Shown here piece by piece: positions 26,554-34,096 of a stretch of 64,000 bases of DNA. Position 1 is the first letter of the stretch, and every line of letters begins with the position of its first letter. The notes beneath the pieces were generated by a model, which saw only the letters and a program-made list of their open reading frames with translations, did not search any database and was not told where the DNA came from. The stretch is from Nocardia sienata NBRC 100364 (GTDB taxonomy: Bacteria > Actinomycetota > Actinomycetes > Mycobacteriales > Mycobacteriaceae), in assembly GCF_001613205.1 (NCBI RefSeq), contig NZ_BDBX01000027.1, positions 1-64,000 of the forward strand, in the 5' to 3' direction. A program made the position numbers and the translations under genes.

Positions 26554-28049
26554 TCCATCGTCGGGATGACGAAGCTGTTGCTCTCCTTCAATCCCGCGGG
26601 CCAGCGCTGGGTCACCGTCTTGGTCTTGGTGTAGAAGCGGATCGAATCCGGGCCGTGCTGGTTCAGGTCACCGAACCCGGACCGCTTCCAGCCGCCGAAG
26701 GTGTAGTACGCGATCGGTACCGGAATCGGAACATTGATACCGACCATGCCGACCTGGACGCGGGCCGCGAAATCACGGGCCGTGTCACCGTCGCGGGTGA
26801 AGATCGCCACGCCGTTGCCGTATTCGTGGTCGTTGGCCAGCCGCAGGCCTTCCTCGTAGTCCGCGGCGCGTACGACACTGAGCACCGGGCCGAAGATCTC
26901 CTCCTTGTAGATGGACATCTCCTTGCCGACCCGGTCGAACAGGGTCGCGCCGACGAAGTACCCGTTCTCCGCGCCCTCGACGGTGAGGTCTCGGCCGTCG
27001 ACCACCAGTTCGGCGCCCTCGTCGATGCCCTGCTGGATGTACTTCTTCACCCGGTCCACACCGTCGAGCCCGACCAGCGGCCCGTAGTCCGCGCCCGGAT
27101 CATCGGATTTGCCGACATTGAGCTTGTGCACCCGCTCGGTGAGCTTCTCCACCAGCCGGTCCGCGGTCTCCTCGCCCACCGGCACGGCCACCGAGATCGC
27201 CATGCAGCGTTCACCGGCCGAACCGTAGCCCGCGCCGATGAGCTGATCGGCGACATCATCGAGATCGGCGTCGGGCATGACGATGGCGTGGTTCTTGGCG
27301 CCGCCGAAGCACTGGGCGCGTTTACCGTTCGCGGTGGCGGTTTCGTAGATGTACTGAGCGATCGGGGTGGACCCGACGAAGCCGACGGCCTTGATGCGCG
27401 GATCGTGCAGGATCGTGTCGACGGCCTCCTTGTCGCCGTTGACCACGTTGAACACGCCCTCGGGCAGTCCGGCTTCGAGAAACAGTTCGGCCAGCCGCAG
27501 CGGTACCGACGGGTCGCGTTCGGAGGGCTTGAGTACGAAGGCGTTACCGGTGGCCAGTGCGGGACCGGCCTTCCACAGCGGAATCATGGCCGGGAAGTTG
27601 AACGGGGTGATCCCGGCGACCACACCCAGCGGCTGGCGCATCGAGTAGACATCGATCCCGGTGCCCGCGCTCTCGGTGTACTCGCCCTTGAGCAGATGCG
27701 GTATACCGACGGCGAATTCGATGACCTCCAGGCCGCGCTGGATATCGCCCTTGGCGTCGGGGATGGTCTTGCCGTGCTCACTGGACAGCAGTGCGGCCAG
27801 CGAGTCGATCTCATCGTTGACCAGGGTCAAGAACTTCATCAGCACGCGGGCCCGGCGCTGCGGGTTGGTCGCGGCCCACGCCGGCTGCGCGGCCTCGGCA
27901 TTCGCGATGACGGCCTCGACCTCGGCCCGGCTCGCCAGCGGCACCCGGGCTTGCACCTCGCCGATATTCGGGTCGTAGACATCGCCGAACCGGCCGGAGG
28001 TCCCGGGGACGTGCTGCCCGCCGATGAAATGGGTGAGTTCTCGAACCAT
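26550..28049 (-). CDS. mmsA: Methylmalonate-semialdehyde dehydrogenase (CoA-acylating)
   Basis: 499-aa aldehyde dehydrogenase turning methylmalonate semialdehyde into propionyl-CoA. ITPFNFPAMIPLWK, VGSTPIAQYIYE and the nucleophile in GSAGERCMAISVA (Cys about 282) are typical of MMSDH, as is the FGGWKRSGFGDLNQHGPDSIRFYTKTK end. ATG 28049 chosen over 28088 because HFIGG starts the conserved region directly after it. First gene of the valine block; a large palindrome 60-105 nt upstream is a likely operator. Confidence 0.96.
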   Translation of the reverse strand: MVRELTHFIGGQHVPGTSGRFGDVYDPNIGEVQARVPLASRAEVEAVIANAEAAQPAWAATNPQRRARVLMKFLTLVNDEIDSLAALLSSEHGKTIPDAKGDIQRGLEVIEFAVGIPHLLKGEYTESAGTGIDVYSMRQPLGVVAGITPFNFPAMIPLWKAGPALATGNAFVLKPSERDPSVPLRLAELFLEAGLPEGVFNVVNGDKEAVDTILHDPRIKAVGFVGSTPIAQYIYETATANGKRAQCFGGAKNHAIVMPDADLDDVADQLIGAGYGSAGERCMAISVAVPVGEETADRLVEKLTERVHKLNVGKSDDPGADYGPLVGLDGVDRVKKYIQQGIDEGAELVVDGRDLTVEGAENGYFVGATLFDRVGKEMSIYKEEIFGPVLSVVRAADYEEGLRLANDHEYGNGVAIFTRDGDTARDFAARVQVGMVGINVPIPVPIAYYTFGGWKRSGFGDLNQHGPDSIRFYTKTKTVTQRWPAGLKESNSFVIPTME

Positions 28050-28110
28050 GCGATTCCCTGCCTCGTGTCGGGGTGGCGGGCGCGGCACTGCGGCCGTCCG
28101 TCACACGAAG

Positions 28111-28155
28111 ATCGTTTTGCGGGCTTCCAATAGTTGGACGTCCAAGCAAAACGAT
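28111..28155 (-). promoter_or_regulatory. Nested palindromes upstream of mmsA, putative operator
   Basis: Outer inverted repeat ATCGTTTTGC (28111-28120) / GCAAAACGAT (28146-28155). Inside lies a perfect 12-bp palindrome TTGGACGTCCAA (28134-28145). The positions are 62-106 nt upstream of the mmsA start. Likely the control site of the mms block; no regulator gene is next to it. Confidence 0.6.
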
Positions 28156-28194
28156 ACACCCGGCCCCCGGCCGAAACCAGAGCCCACCGCAAAT

Positions 28195-28216
28195 GCCCCG
28201 CCCGGGCCCGCGGGGC
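28195..28216 (-). terminator. Hairpin after the DUF2157 gene
   Basis: GCCCCGC (28195-28201) / GCGGGGC (28210-28216) with GC-rich loop, 15 nt past the stop codon at 28232. Confidence 0.5.
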
Positions 28217-28231
28217 TCCTCGTGCGCCCGG

Positions 28232-29365
28232 CTAACCGGCGGTTTTCGTGGACCGCGCCAGCAGATAACTGCCGATCCCCAGCACCACCGCGCCGATCAC
28301 CAGGATCGCTCCGGAAGCACCGGCCGACTCCCCGGTCCAGTCCGCGACCGCCTCCACCGCCGCCAGCGTCAGCGCGGCGGCGCCACCGAGAACCAGCACC
28401 CAGGACCGATCGGTGGCATAGACCCCGAAGCACACCACGGCGACCACGGCCGTGAGCGCGTAGGCCGGCCACCTCCCGTCGAACGCGTCGACGGTCTGCG
28501 CCCCCGCCACCGCCAGGACCACGCCCGCCAGATACCCGGCCCACAACTCGAGCACCACGCGGGCTCGGGTGAGACCCAGCCAGCCGATACCCAGCACCAG
28601 TACCCCGCCGCCGACCCAGCTGTCGTCGAGATCGAACACCTCGTTCAGCACGCCCACGACCAGCGCCACGCTGAATGCGGTACACACCAGCAGGCCGAGT
28701 AGCGACGGCAGCGCGGCATACCCGGCGGCCGCGGCCAGCAGTCCCGCACCCGCGGCATAGACCCAGGTGGTATCGCCGCCGGCCTCCCCGTTGTCGAAAA
28801 CCGACCCCGCGGCCGCGGCCACACTCGCCGCCGCGAGCATGAACAGGACCACCGCGAGCCGGGTCCGCGCGGTGTGCCCGGTATCGGGTACCGACCGCCA
28901 CGCCGCGCGCAACAACACCGAGCGCCCGCCCGCCGTCGCCACACCGGCCACTATCAGACCGAGAGCGACCAGCGCGAACAGGACGAACCGGCCGAGTTTC
29001 GCCATATCGTCCCAGGACTCCACCAGGATCAGCACCAGTCCGCTCAGCAGCAGGCCCGCCCCGGCATAGGCCGCGATCTCGGCCAGCAACCGGGCCGGCG
29101 TGGGCCGCGGCCGTTCCTGCTTCAGCGCGGTGACCACTGCGGTCAGCTGGGTTTCGTCGAGCACACCCTGCTCGACCAGATCGCGAAGCGCGGCGGGCGC
29201 ACGACCGGGTTCCGGCGCCGCCACACCGGCACTCTGCGGTGCCACCACCGGGCCGCCGACCGGGCGGGGCGCGGCGGCCGGCGCGGATTTCTCCGTCACG
29301 ACGCGGTCGGGAACCGTATCGGCTCCCGACACCGGCGCCCGCGGCGCCGAATCCTGTTCGGCCAC
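28232..29365 (-). CDS. DUF2157-type polytopic membrane protein
   Basis: 377 aa. A disordered Ala/Pro-rich N-terminus (1-~50) is followed by a short helical soluble piece (LRDLVEQGVLDETQLTAVVTAL) like the start of DUF2157. About ten hydrophobic segments come next (e.g. ILVESWDDMAKLGRFVLFALVALGLIVAG). Function unknown. GTG 29365 chosen: CATACT ends 6 nt upstream, a leaderless pattern, and a longer frame would run over the divergent amidohydrolase gene. Confidence 0.75.
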   Translation of the reverse strand: MAEQDSAPRAPVSGADTVPDRVVTEKSAPAAAPRPVGGPVVAPQSAGVAAPEPGRAPAALRDLVEQGVLDETQLTAVVTALKQERPRPTPARLLAEIAAYAGAGLLLSGLVLILVESWDDMAKLGRFVLFALVALGLIVAGVATAGGRSVLLRAAWRSVPDTGHTARTRLAVVLFMLAAASVAAAAGSVFDNGEAGGDTTWVYAAGAGLLAAAAGYAALPSLLGLLVCTAFSVALVVGVLNEVFDLDDSWVGGGVLVLGIGWLGLTRARVVLELWAGYLAGVVLAVAGAQTVDAFDGRWPAYALTAVVAVVCFGVYATDRSWVLVLGGAAALTLAAVEAVADWTGESAGASGAILVIGAVVLGIGSYLLARSTKTAG

Positions 29366-29489
29366 AAACCCAGTATGACGCCGGATCCGCCGACTCGTCC
29401 GGCGCGAGCCGATCCGCGCCACCGGGCCCTGGTCACGCGCTAGGCTCGGCGACCAGACCGCAGACGATCGCAGGAGGTGCCGGAGCGCA

Positions 29490-30548
29490 ATGGACATCGG
29501 CGATATCCGGATCATCGACGCACACATCCACCAGTGGGACCCGTTCACCACCGCGCGCGAGTTCAGCCGTACGGCGAAATTGTTGCGCGCCGTCCCGGTC
29601 CCGCTCCCGCTCGCGGTACGTCTCGCACCGCGTAAGGACCGGGAGTTCATCGGCGAACCCTCGGCCTATCTGGCGCCGTACCTGCCCGCCGACTACCGGG
29701 CCGACGCCGGTGACCTGCCGGTCGAATCGGTGGTGCACATCGAGGTCGAGTGGACCGGGCCCAAGGTCGAGGAGACCCGCTGGGTCACCGCTCTGCCGTT
29801 CGGGGTGGACACCCCAGCGCTCGCCGCGGTGAGCGCGAGCGGATACCCCGGTGACCCGGGATTCGCCGAGCTGCTCGACGCGCATCTATCCGCCTCACCC
29901 CTGGTACGCGGCGTGCGCAGCATGGTCGCCCACCATCCGGACGCGGGTATCCGCAGTTTCACCACCGATCCGGGCGCCCTGCGCAGCAACGCCTTCCTCG
30001 ACGGCTTCGCCGCACTGGTCGACCGCGACCTGATCTTCGAGGCCTGGGTGTACTCGAACCAGCTACCGGAGCTGACCGCGGTGGCCCGGCGCTACCCCGA
30101 AGCGACGATCGTGCTGAACCACCTCGGCACTCCGGCGGGGATCTTCGGGCCGATCGGCAAGTACACCGGTAATGACGCCCGGCAACGCACCGCGATATTC
30201 GAACGCTGGCGCGCCGATATCGCCGCGCTGGCCGAATTCCCGAATGTGGTGGCCAAGGTCAGCGGGCTGATGATGCCGATCCTGGGGCACCCGGTGCCCC
30301 GGCCCGGTCATCCGACACCGGTGGCCCGGCTCGCCGACCGGATCGGCCCGCTGCTGCGGCATGCGGCCGACGTCTTCGGCGTCGAACGCCTCGTCTGGGG
30401 ATCGAACTTCCCGGTCGACCGGCCGATCACCTCCATCACCGGCAGTGCCGAAGCGGTGGCGACGGTGCTGGCCGAACATCTCGGCGATGCGGAGCTCTTG
30501 GACAAGGCGTTCCGTGTCAACGCGCAGCGGGTGTACCGACTGGATTGA
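29490..30548 (+). CDS. Amidohydrolase-family (Amidohydro_2) hydrolase
   Basis: 352-aa TIM barrel. IIDAHIHQWDP holds the first metal ligands; ATIVLNHLGTP and LVWGSNFPVDRP hold later ones (His and Asp). Members act on lactones, ring carboxylates or 2-pyrone-4,6-dicarboxylate; the exact substrate is not evident. ATG 29490 has AGGAGG about 12 nt upstream. It stands alone between a divergent membrane protein and a convergent regulator. Confidence 0.88.
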   Translation: MDIGDIRIIDAHIHQWDPFTTAREFSRTAKLLRAVPVPLPLAVRLAPRKDREFIGEPSAYLAPYLPADYRADAGDLPVESVVHIEVEWTGPKVEETRWVTALPFGVDTPALAAVSASGYPGDPGFAELLDAHLSASPLVRGVRSMVAHHPDAGIRSFTTDPGALRSNAFLDGFAALVDRDLIFEAWVYSNQLPELTAVARRYPEATIVLNHLGTPAGIFGPIGKYTGNDARQRTAIFERWRADIAALAEFPNVVAKVSGLMMPILGHPVPRPGHPTPVARLADRIGPLLRHAADVFGVERLVWGSNFPVDRPITSITGSAEAVATVLAEHLGDAELLDKAFRVNAQRVYRLD

Positions 30549-30630
30549 TCTCGGGCGGCGCGCAGATCGTGTCCTCGCGTCGGCGGACCGCGCAAGCACG
30601 TATCCGGAATATCGGCGGTGGGCCGAGCGC

Positions 30631-31623
30631 TTACGGAAGCCCTGCGCGGACCCGGAATCGGTCCCGGTAAGCGGCCGGGGTGATACCGAGAGAGCGCCGG
30701 AAGGCGCGAGTGAGCGTATCGGTTGTCCCGAAACCACATTCGCCGGCCACACGGTCGAGTGTGTCGTCGGTGGTCTCCAGACGGTTGCGGGCGACTTCGA
30801 CTCGGGCGGCGTCGATGTAGGCGGCCGGTGTCATACCCAATTCGGCTTTGAAGAGGCGGGTGAGTTGCCGTTCGCCGATATGGGCGTGGGCGGCGAGGGC
30901 CGCGACGGTGAGTGGCCGGGAAATATTGCGCGCGATGTGGTGTCGCAGGTCGTCGATGCGGCGCGTGGTCGATACCGGATCGAGGGAGACGCTGAACTGG
31001 CTCTGCCCGCTGGGGCGCTGCAGGTACATCACCAGCTGCCGGGCCACCCGCATCGCCGGCTCGCGACCGAAATCCTCCGCTACCAGGGCGAGGGTCAGAT
31101 CCAGGCACGCGGTGAGCCCGGCGCCGGTCCATACGTCACCGTCGCGGATGAAGATCGGGTCGGCGTCCACCGTGACCGCCGGATGTTCGGCGGCGAGCTG
31201 GCCGGCGGTCGACCAGTGCGTGGTGGCGCGCCTGCCGTCCAGCAGGCCGGCATGCGCGAGGATATGCGCGCCGACACACACCGAGGCCACTCGCCGGGCG
31301 CGACCGGCCGATCGGCGCACCCAGTCCACGACCACCGGATCGGCCACCGCGCGCACCTGCCGCCGGGCGTCGGCCTCGACCGCCCCCGGCACGATCAGAG
31401 TGTCGATACTCCGGCCGGAGATCTCGTCGAAGGTGACATCCGGGAGCACCCGCACGCCGGCGGAGGTCGCCACCGGCTCCGGCGTCTCGGCGGCGAGCAC
31501 GACGCGATAGCCGGTGGGTTCGTCGATCTCCCGTTGCAGCAGGGAGAACACTTCGGGCGGCCCGGTCACGTCCAGCAGGTCGACACCATCGAACAAGACG
31601 ACGACGATGAACCGTTCGATCAC
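30631..31623 (-). CDS. GlxA-type AraC-family regulator (DJ-1/PfpI domain + HTH)
   Basis: 330 aa. The N-terminal DJ-1/PfpI-like sensor (FIVVVLFDGVDLLDVTGPPEVF, with Cys in RRVASVCVGAHILAHAGLL) is followed by an AraC double helix-turn-helix (LTVAALAAHAHIGERQLTRLFKAELGMTPAAYIDAARVE..., then LDRVAGECGFGTTDTLTRAFRRSLGITPAAYRDRFR). A GTG at 31623 with GGAGG 8 nt upstream is preferred over the GTG at 31644. Divergent from the isochorismatase gene, which it probably controls. Confidence 0.92.
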   Translation of the reverse strand: MIERFIVVVLFDGVDLLDVTGPPEVFSLLQREIDEPTGYRVVLAAETPEPVATSAGVRVLPDVTFDEISGRSIDTLIVPGAVEADARRQVRAVADPVVVDWVRRSAGRARRVASVCVGAHILAHAGLLDGRRATTHWSTAGQLAAEHPAVTVDADPIFIRDGDVWTGAGLTACLDLTLALVAEDFGREPAMRVARQLVMYLQRPSGQSQFSVSLDPVSTTRRIDDLRHHIARNISRPLTVAALAAHAHIGERQLTRLFKAELGMTPAAYIDAARVEVARNRLETTDDTLDRVAGECGFGTTDTLTRAFRRSLGITPAAYRDRFRVRAGLP

Positions 31624-31653
31624 TACTTCGTCCTCCGGATCCACACCCGACGA

Positions 31654-31690
31654 ATGTCGGTTTCTGCAGGTTACATGACATTGCCGACAT
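31654..31690. promoter_or_regulatory. Inverted repeat in the regulator/hydrolase intergenic region
   Basis: ATGTCGG (31654-31660) and CCGACAT (31684-31690) form a 7-bp inverted repeat with a 23-nt spacer, between the divergent GlxA-type regulator and hydrolase genes; a possible operator. Confidence 0.4.
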
Positions 31691-31757
31691 ATCGTCCCGT
31701 TCCTAACGTGGAAGACGCGCCGGAAATCCGGCGGGACCTCGTGAAAGGACGACCTCG

Positions 31758-32345
31758 ATGGCCACCACGTTGCGTGAGCTCAACGGCTTCGACCAGACCC
31801 CGGCCACCCTGGCCGAGGCCACCCTGCTGCTCGTCGACTACCAGAACACCTACACCCGCGGTGTGATGGAGCTCGACGGGTGGGAGTCCGCACTGAACGC
31901 GGCCGCCGGCCTCCTCGCGCAGGCCCGGGCCGCCGGGGCGCCGGTCGTTCATATCGTCCACAACGGCGGCGCGGGATCCGCCTACGACATCGAGGAGGAG
32001 ATCGGCCGGATCCATCCGGAGGTCGCCCCGGTCGACGGAGAACCGGTCGTGGTCAAGACCGCGCCGAACGCGTTCGTGGACACCGATCTCGCCGCACACG
32101 TCGACGCGGCCGGAAACAAGCAGGTCGTCATTGCCGGATTCATGACCCATATGTGTGTCACCTTCACTACCGAAGGCGCCTTCCTGCGCGGGAACAAGCC
32201 CACTGTCGTAGCCGACGCGTGCGCCACGCGCTCCCTGAAGACTTCCGTGGCCGAGGTCTCGGCAACCCAGCTGCACCACAGTGCGCTGGCGACCATCGCC
32301 GATATCTACGGCACCGTGGTGCCCTCCGCGGCCGACCTCGGCTGA
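31758..32345 (+). CDS. Isochorismatase-fold cysteine hydrolase
   Basis: 195 aa. Catalytic triad visible as Asp27 (LLLVDYQNTY), Lys100 (VVVKTAPNAF) and Cys133 (AGFMTHMCVTFT). This fold includes nicotinamidases, N-carbamoyl hydrolases and true isochorismatases; no metal-binding nicotinamidase motif is seen, so the substrate is open. ATG with AAAGGA upstream. It is divergent from a GlxA-type regulator, a common pairing for substrate-induced hydrolases. Confidence 0.9.
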   Translation: MATTLRELNGFDQTPATLAEATLLLVDYQNTYTRGVMELDGWESALNAAAGLLAQARAAGAPVVHIVHNGGAGSAYDIEEEIGRIHPEVAPVDGEPVVVKTAPNAFVDTDLAAHVDAAGNKQVVIAGFMTHMCVTFTTEGAFLRGNKPTVVADACATRSLKTSVAEVSATQLHHSALATIADIYGTVVPSAADLG

Positions 32346-32560
32346 ACGCTGCTCGCCCCGGCCCCGGCCCGGCTTCGGGGCATCGGCGGCCGACCGCGTT
32401 TCCGTGCTATGGCGAGGACTCCCGGCCGCGGTTCCGCTCACCACCGGCCGGGCCGCGTGTCGGCGCGGCCGAAGGGACGCCGGTGATTTCGTCCTGGCCG
32501 GGCCGGCCGCGCCATCGCGAAGGACCTGTGGCCGCCCGGCCAAGCCTCGGGAAATACGGC

Positions 32561-33247
32561 CTAGGTGACGTGGAAGGTGTAGGTGGCGTACCGGTGCCGT
32601 GAGCTCCCGGCATCCTCCCAGGTGTACCCGTGCCTACCGATGTGCTCCAGGCGGATACGGGTATCGGCGAGGATATCGAACCCGGACCGGCGGGCGCGCT
32701 CGCAGAACGCGTAGTCCTCGCCCAGATACCAGTGGTCGCCGTCGTCCTCGGGGAGCAGTAGGGGCAGGAAGTACGGGACGGTGCCGCGCCCGAACCGCCG
32801 ATTGCAGACCGGCAGCTCTTCGTGCTCGGCCATCTTCTCGTAGACCTCACGGCGGGTCAGCAGGAAACCGCCGGCCGCGTACCTGATCTCGAGCAGTCCG
32901 CCGCCCTGACCGAAATAGATCCGTTCGGTCTCGGGCAGCAGGCTGCACGCCAATTCCCGCAGTCCCTTCTTGGGATAGATCCCCGAGACGAGCGGCAGGT
33001 CATGGGCCCGCAGCAGCTCCACCGAATCCGGGTCGAAACGGATATCCGAATCGATCCACATCAGTTCGTCGAACCCCTGGGCCAGCGCGTCGGTGGCGAT
33101 CTGGCTGCGGCCCTGGTCGATGGCGGCGAATCCGTGCACCCGCCATACGGGGTAGCCGCGCCGTTCCAGCTCCAGCAGGCCCTCGGCACATCCCGGCTCG
33201 ATCTGCCCGCCCACCGGTACCAGCACGACACAGCCGGACGGATCCAC
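32561..33247 (-). CDS. Putative glycosyltransferase-like protein
   Basis: About 228 aa. LVPVGGQIEPGCAEGLLELERRGYPVWRV, then QIATDALAQGFDELMWIDSDIRFDPDSVELL: the D-S-D stretch resembles the metal/sugar-nucleotide site of GT-A folds. GEDYAFCERARRSGFDILADTRIRLEHIG is a typical C-terminal region of these proteins. The acceptor is unknown. GTG at 33247 follows GAGGAGG with 6-nt spacing; an ATG at 33280 would add 11 residues. Confidence 0.65.
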   Translation of the reverse strand: MDPSGCVVLVPVGGQIEPGCAEGLLELERRGYPVWRVHGFAAIDQGRSQIATDALAQGFDELMWIDSDIRFDPDSVELLRAHDLPLVSGIYPKKGLRELACSLLPETERIYFGQGGGLLEIRYAAGGFLLTRREVYEKMAEHEELPVCNRRFGRGTVPYFLPLLLPEDDGDHWYLGEDYAFCERARRSGFDILADTRIRLEHIGRHGYTWEDAGSSRHRYATYTFHVT

Positions 33248-33331
33248 CACTGCCCTCCTCAGGATTCGAACACCGCGCATTACAACGTATCCCGCTGAAC
33301 TCGTGGTGGACACCGGGAGAACCGGGGTGCG

Positions 33332-34096
33332 CTAGCGGCCGGTCAGCGCCGAGTACACGGTCACCAGGGCCCGCCCCGCCTCGGCTGCCGTCGACTCGTC
33401 CGCGGACAGCATGCGCAGGGCCCGTCGCAGCAACGCCGGATCGAGGTCGTCGGGGGCGGGCCGGATTTCCGGCGCCGGCAGGGCGGGCAGTTGCAGGCTC
33501 TCGCCGTAGGGATCGGCGCATTCCTCCCCCTCCGGTGCCGCGGCCTCGACCCCGCTGATCAGGGTGTCCAGGCTCAGCCCGCGCAGGGTCAGCAGATCCC
33601 GCGGGTGGTCGTCGAAGCGTTCGGCGAGCAGGCAGGCGAGGGCGACCGCGTGTTTACACGGCCACCCGGGATCCGGGCAGGTGCAGCCGAAATCGATATC
33701 GGCCGCGGTCTCCGGGAGCAGGTGGGGTGCGAGTTCGCGGGGCAGATCACCGGAGACCACGCGGGCGAGCATGCCGGGCGAGCCCCGGATCAGCTCGACC
33801 AGCAGCTCCACCTCCTCGTGGCGCAGGCGCCGGATATCGCAGGTCGTGGCGAACGGGCGCGGCTGGCTGCCCTGCACCTCGGCGGCCACGACACCGGGCT
33901 CGATCCGGTAACTCACCACCTGCCCCGCCCGGGCATATGTTCGGCCCCGGGCCAGCCGGCCGGGTTCGGCGAGCCGCTCGACCACCTCCAGGAAGCTCTT
34001 GCCCCAGAAGGTACGGGCGAAGGCGCCGCGCCGGCTGCGCGCGCCGACGCCACCGGAAACGGGCCGGCGCCTACCGAACTCGCTGAAGTCGGCCAT
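33332..34096 (-). CDS. SWIM zinc-finger protein
   Basis: 254 aa. The SWIM motif CTCPDPGWPCKHAVALACLLAERF (CxC...CxH) lies near the middle; the N-terminus FARTFWGKSFLEVVERL and ARGRTYARAGQV is typical of the bacterial group. The ATG at 34096 overlaps the SNF2 stop (TGATG), so the two are coupled. The pair SNF2 helicase + SWIM protein is widespread in actinobacteria; a role in nucleic-acid binding is inferred. Confidence 0.93.
   Translation of the reverse strand: MADFSEFGRRRPVSGGVGARSRRGAFARTFWGKSFLEVVERLAEPGRLARGRTYARAGQVVSYRIEPGVVAAEVQGSQPRPFATTCDIRRLRHEEVELLVELIRGSPGMLARVVSGDLPRELAPHLLPETAADIDFGCTCPDPGWPCKHAVALACLLAERFDDHPRDLLTLRGLSLDTLISGVEAAAPEGEECADPYGESLQLPALPAPEIRPAPDDLDPALLRRALRMLSADESTAAEAGRALVTVYSALTGR

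Noticed and set aside
32451-32470. GGCCGCG/CGCGGCC hairpin between the isochorismatase and glycosyltransferase genes
   Set aside because: Only 7 bp in a very GC-rich stretch with several alternative pairings; not enough to call a terminator.
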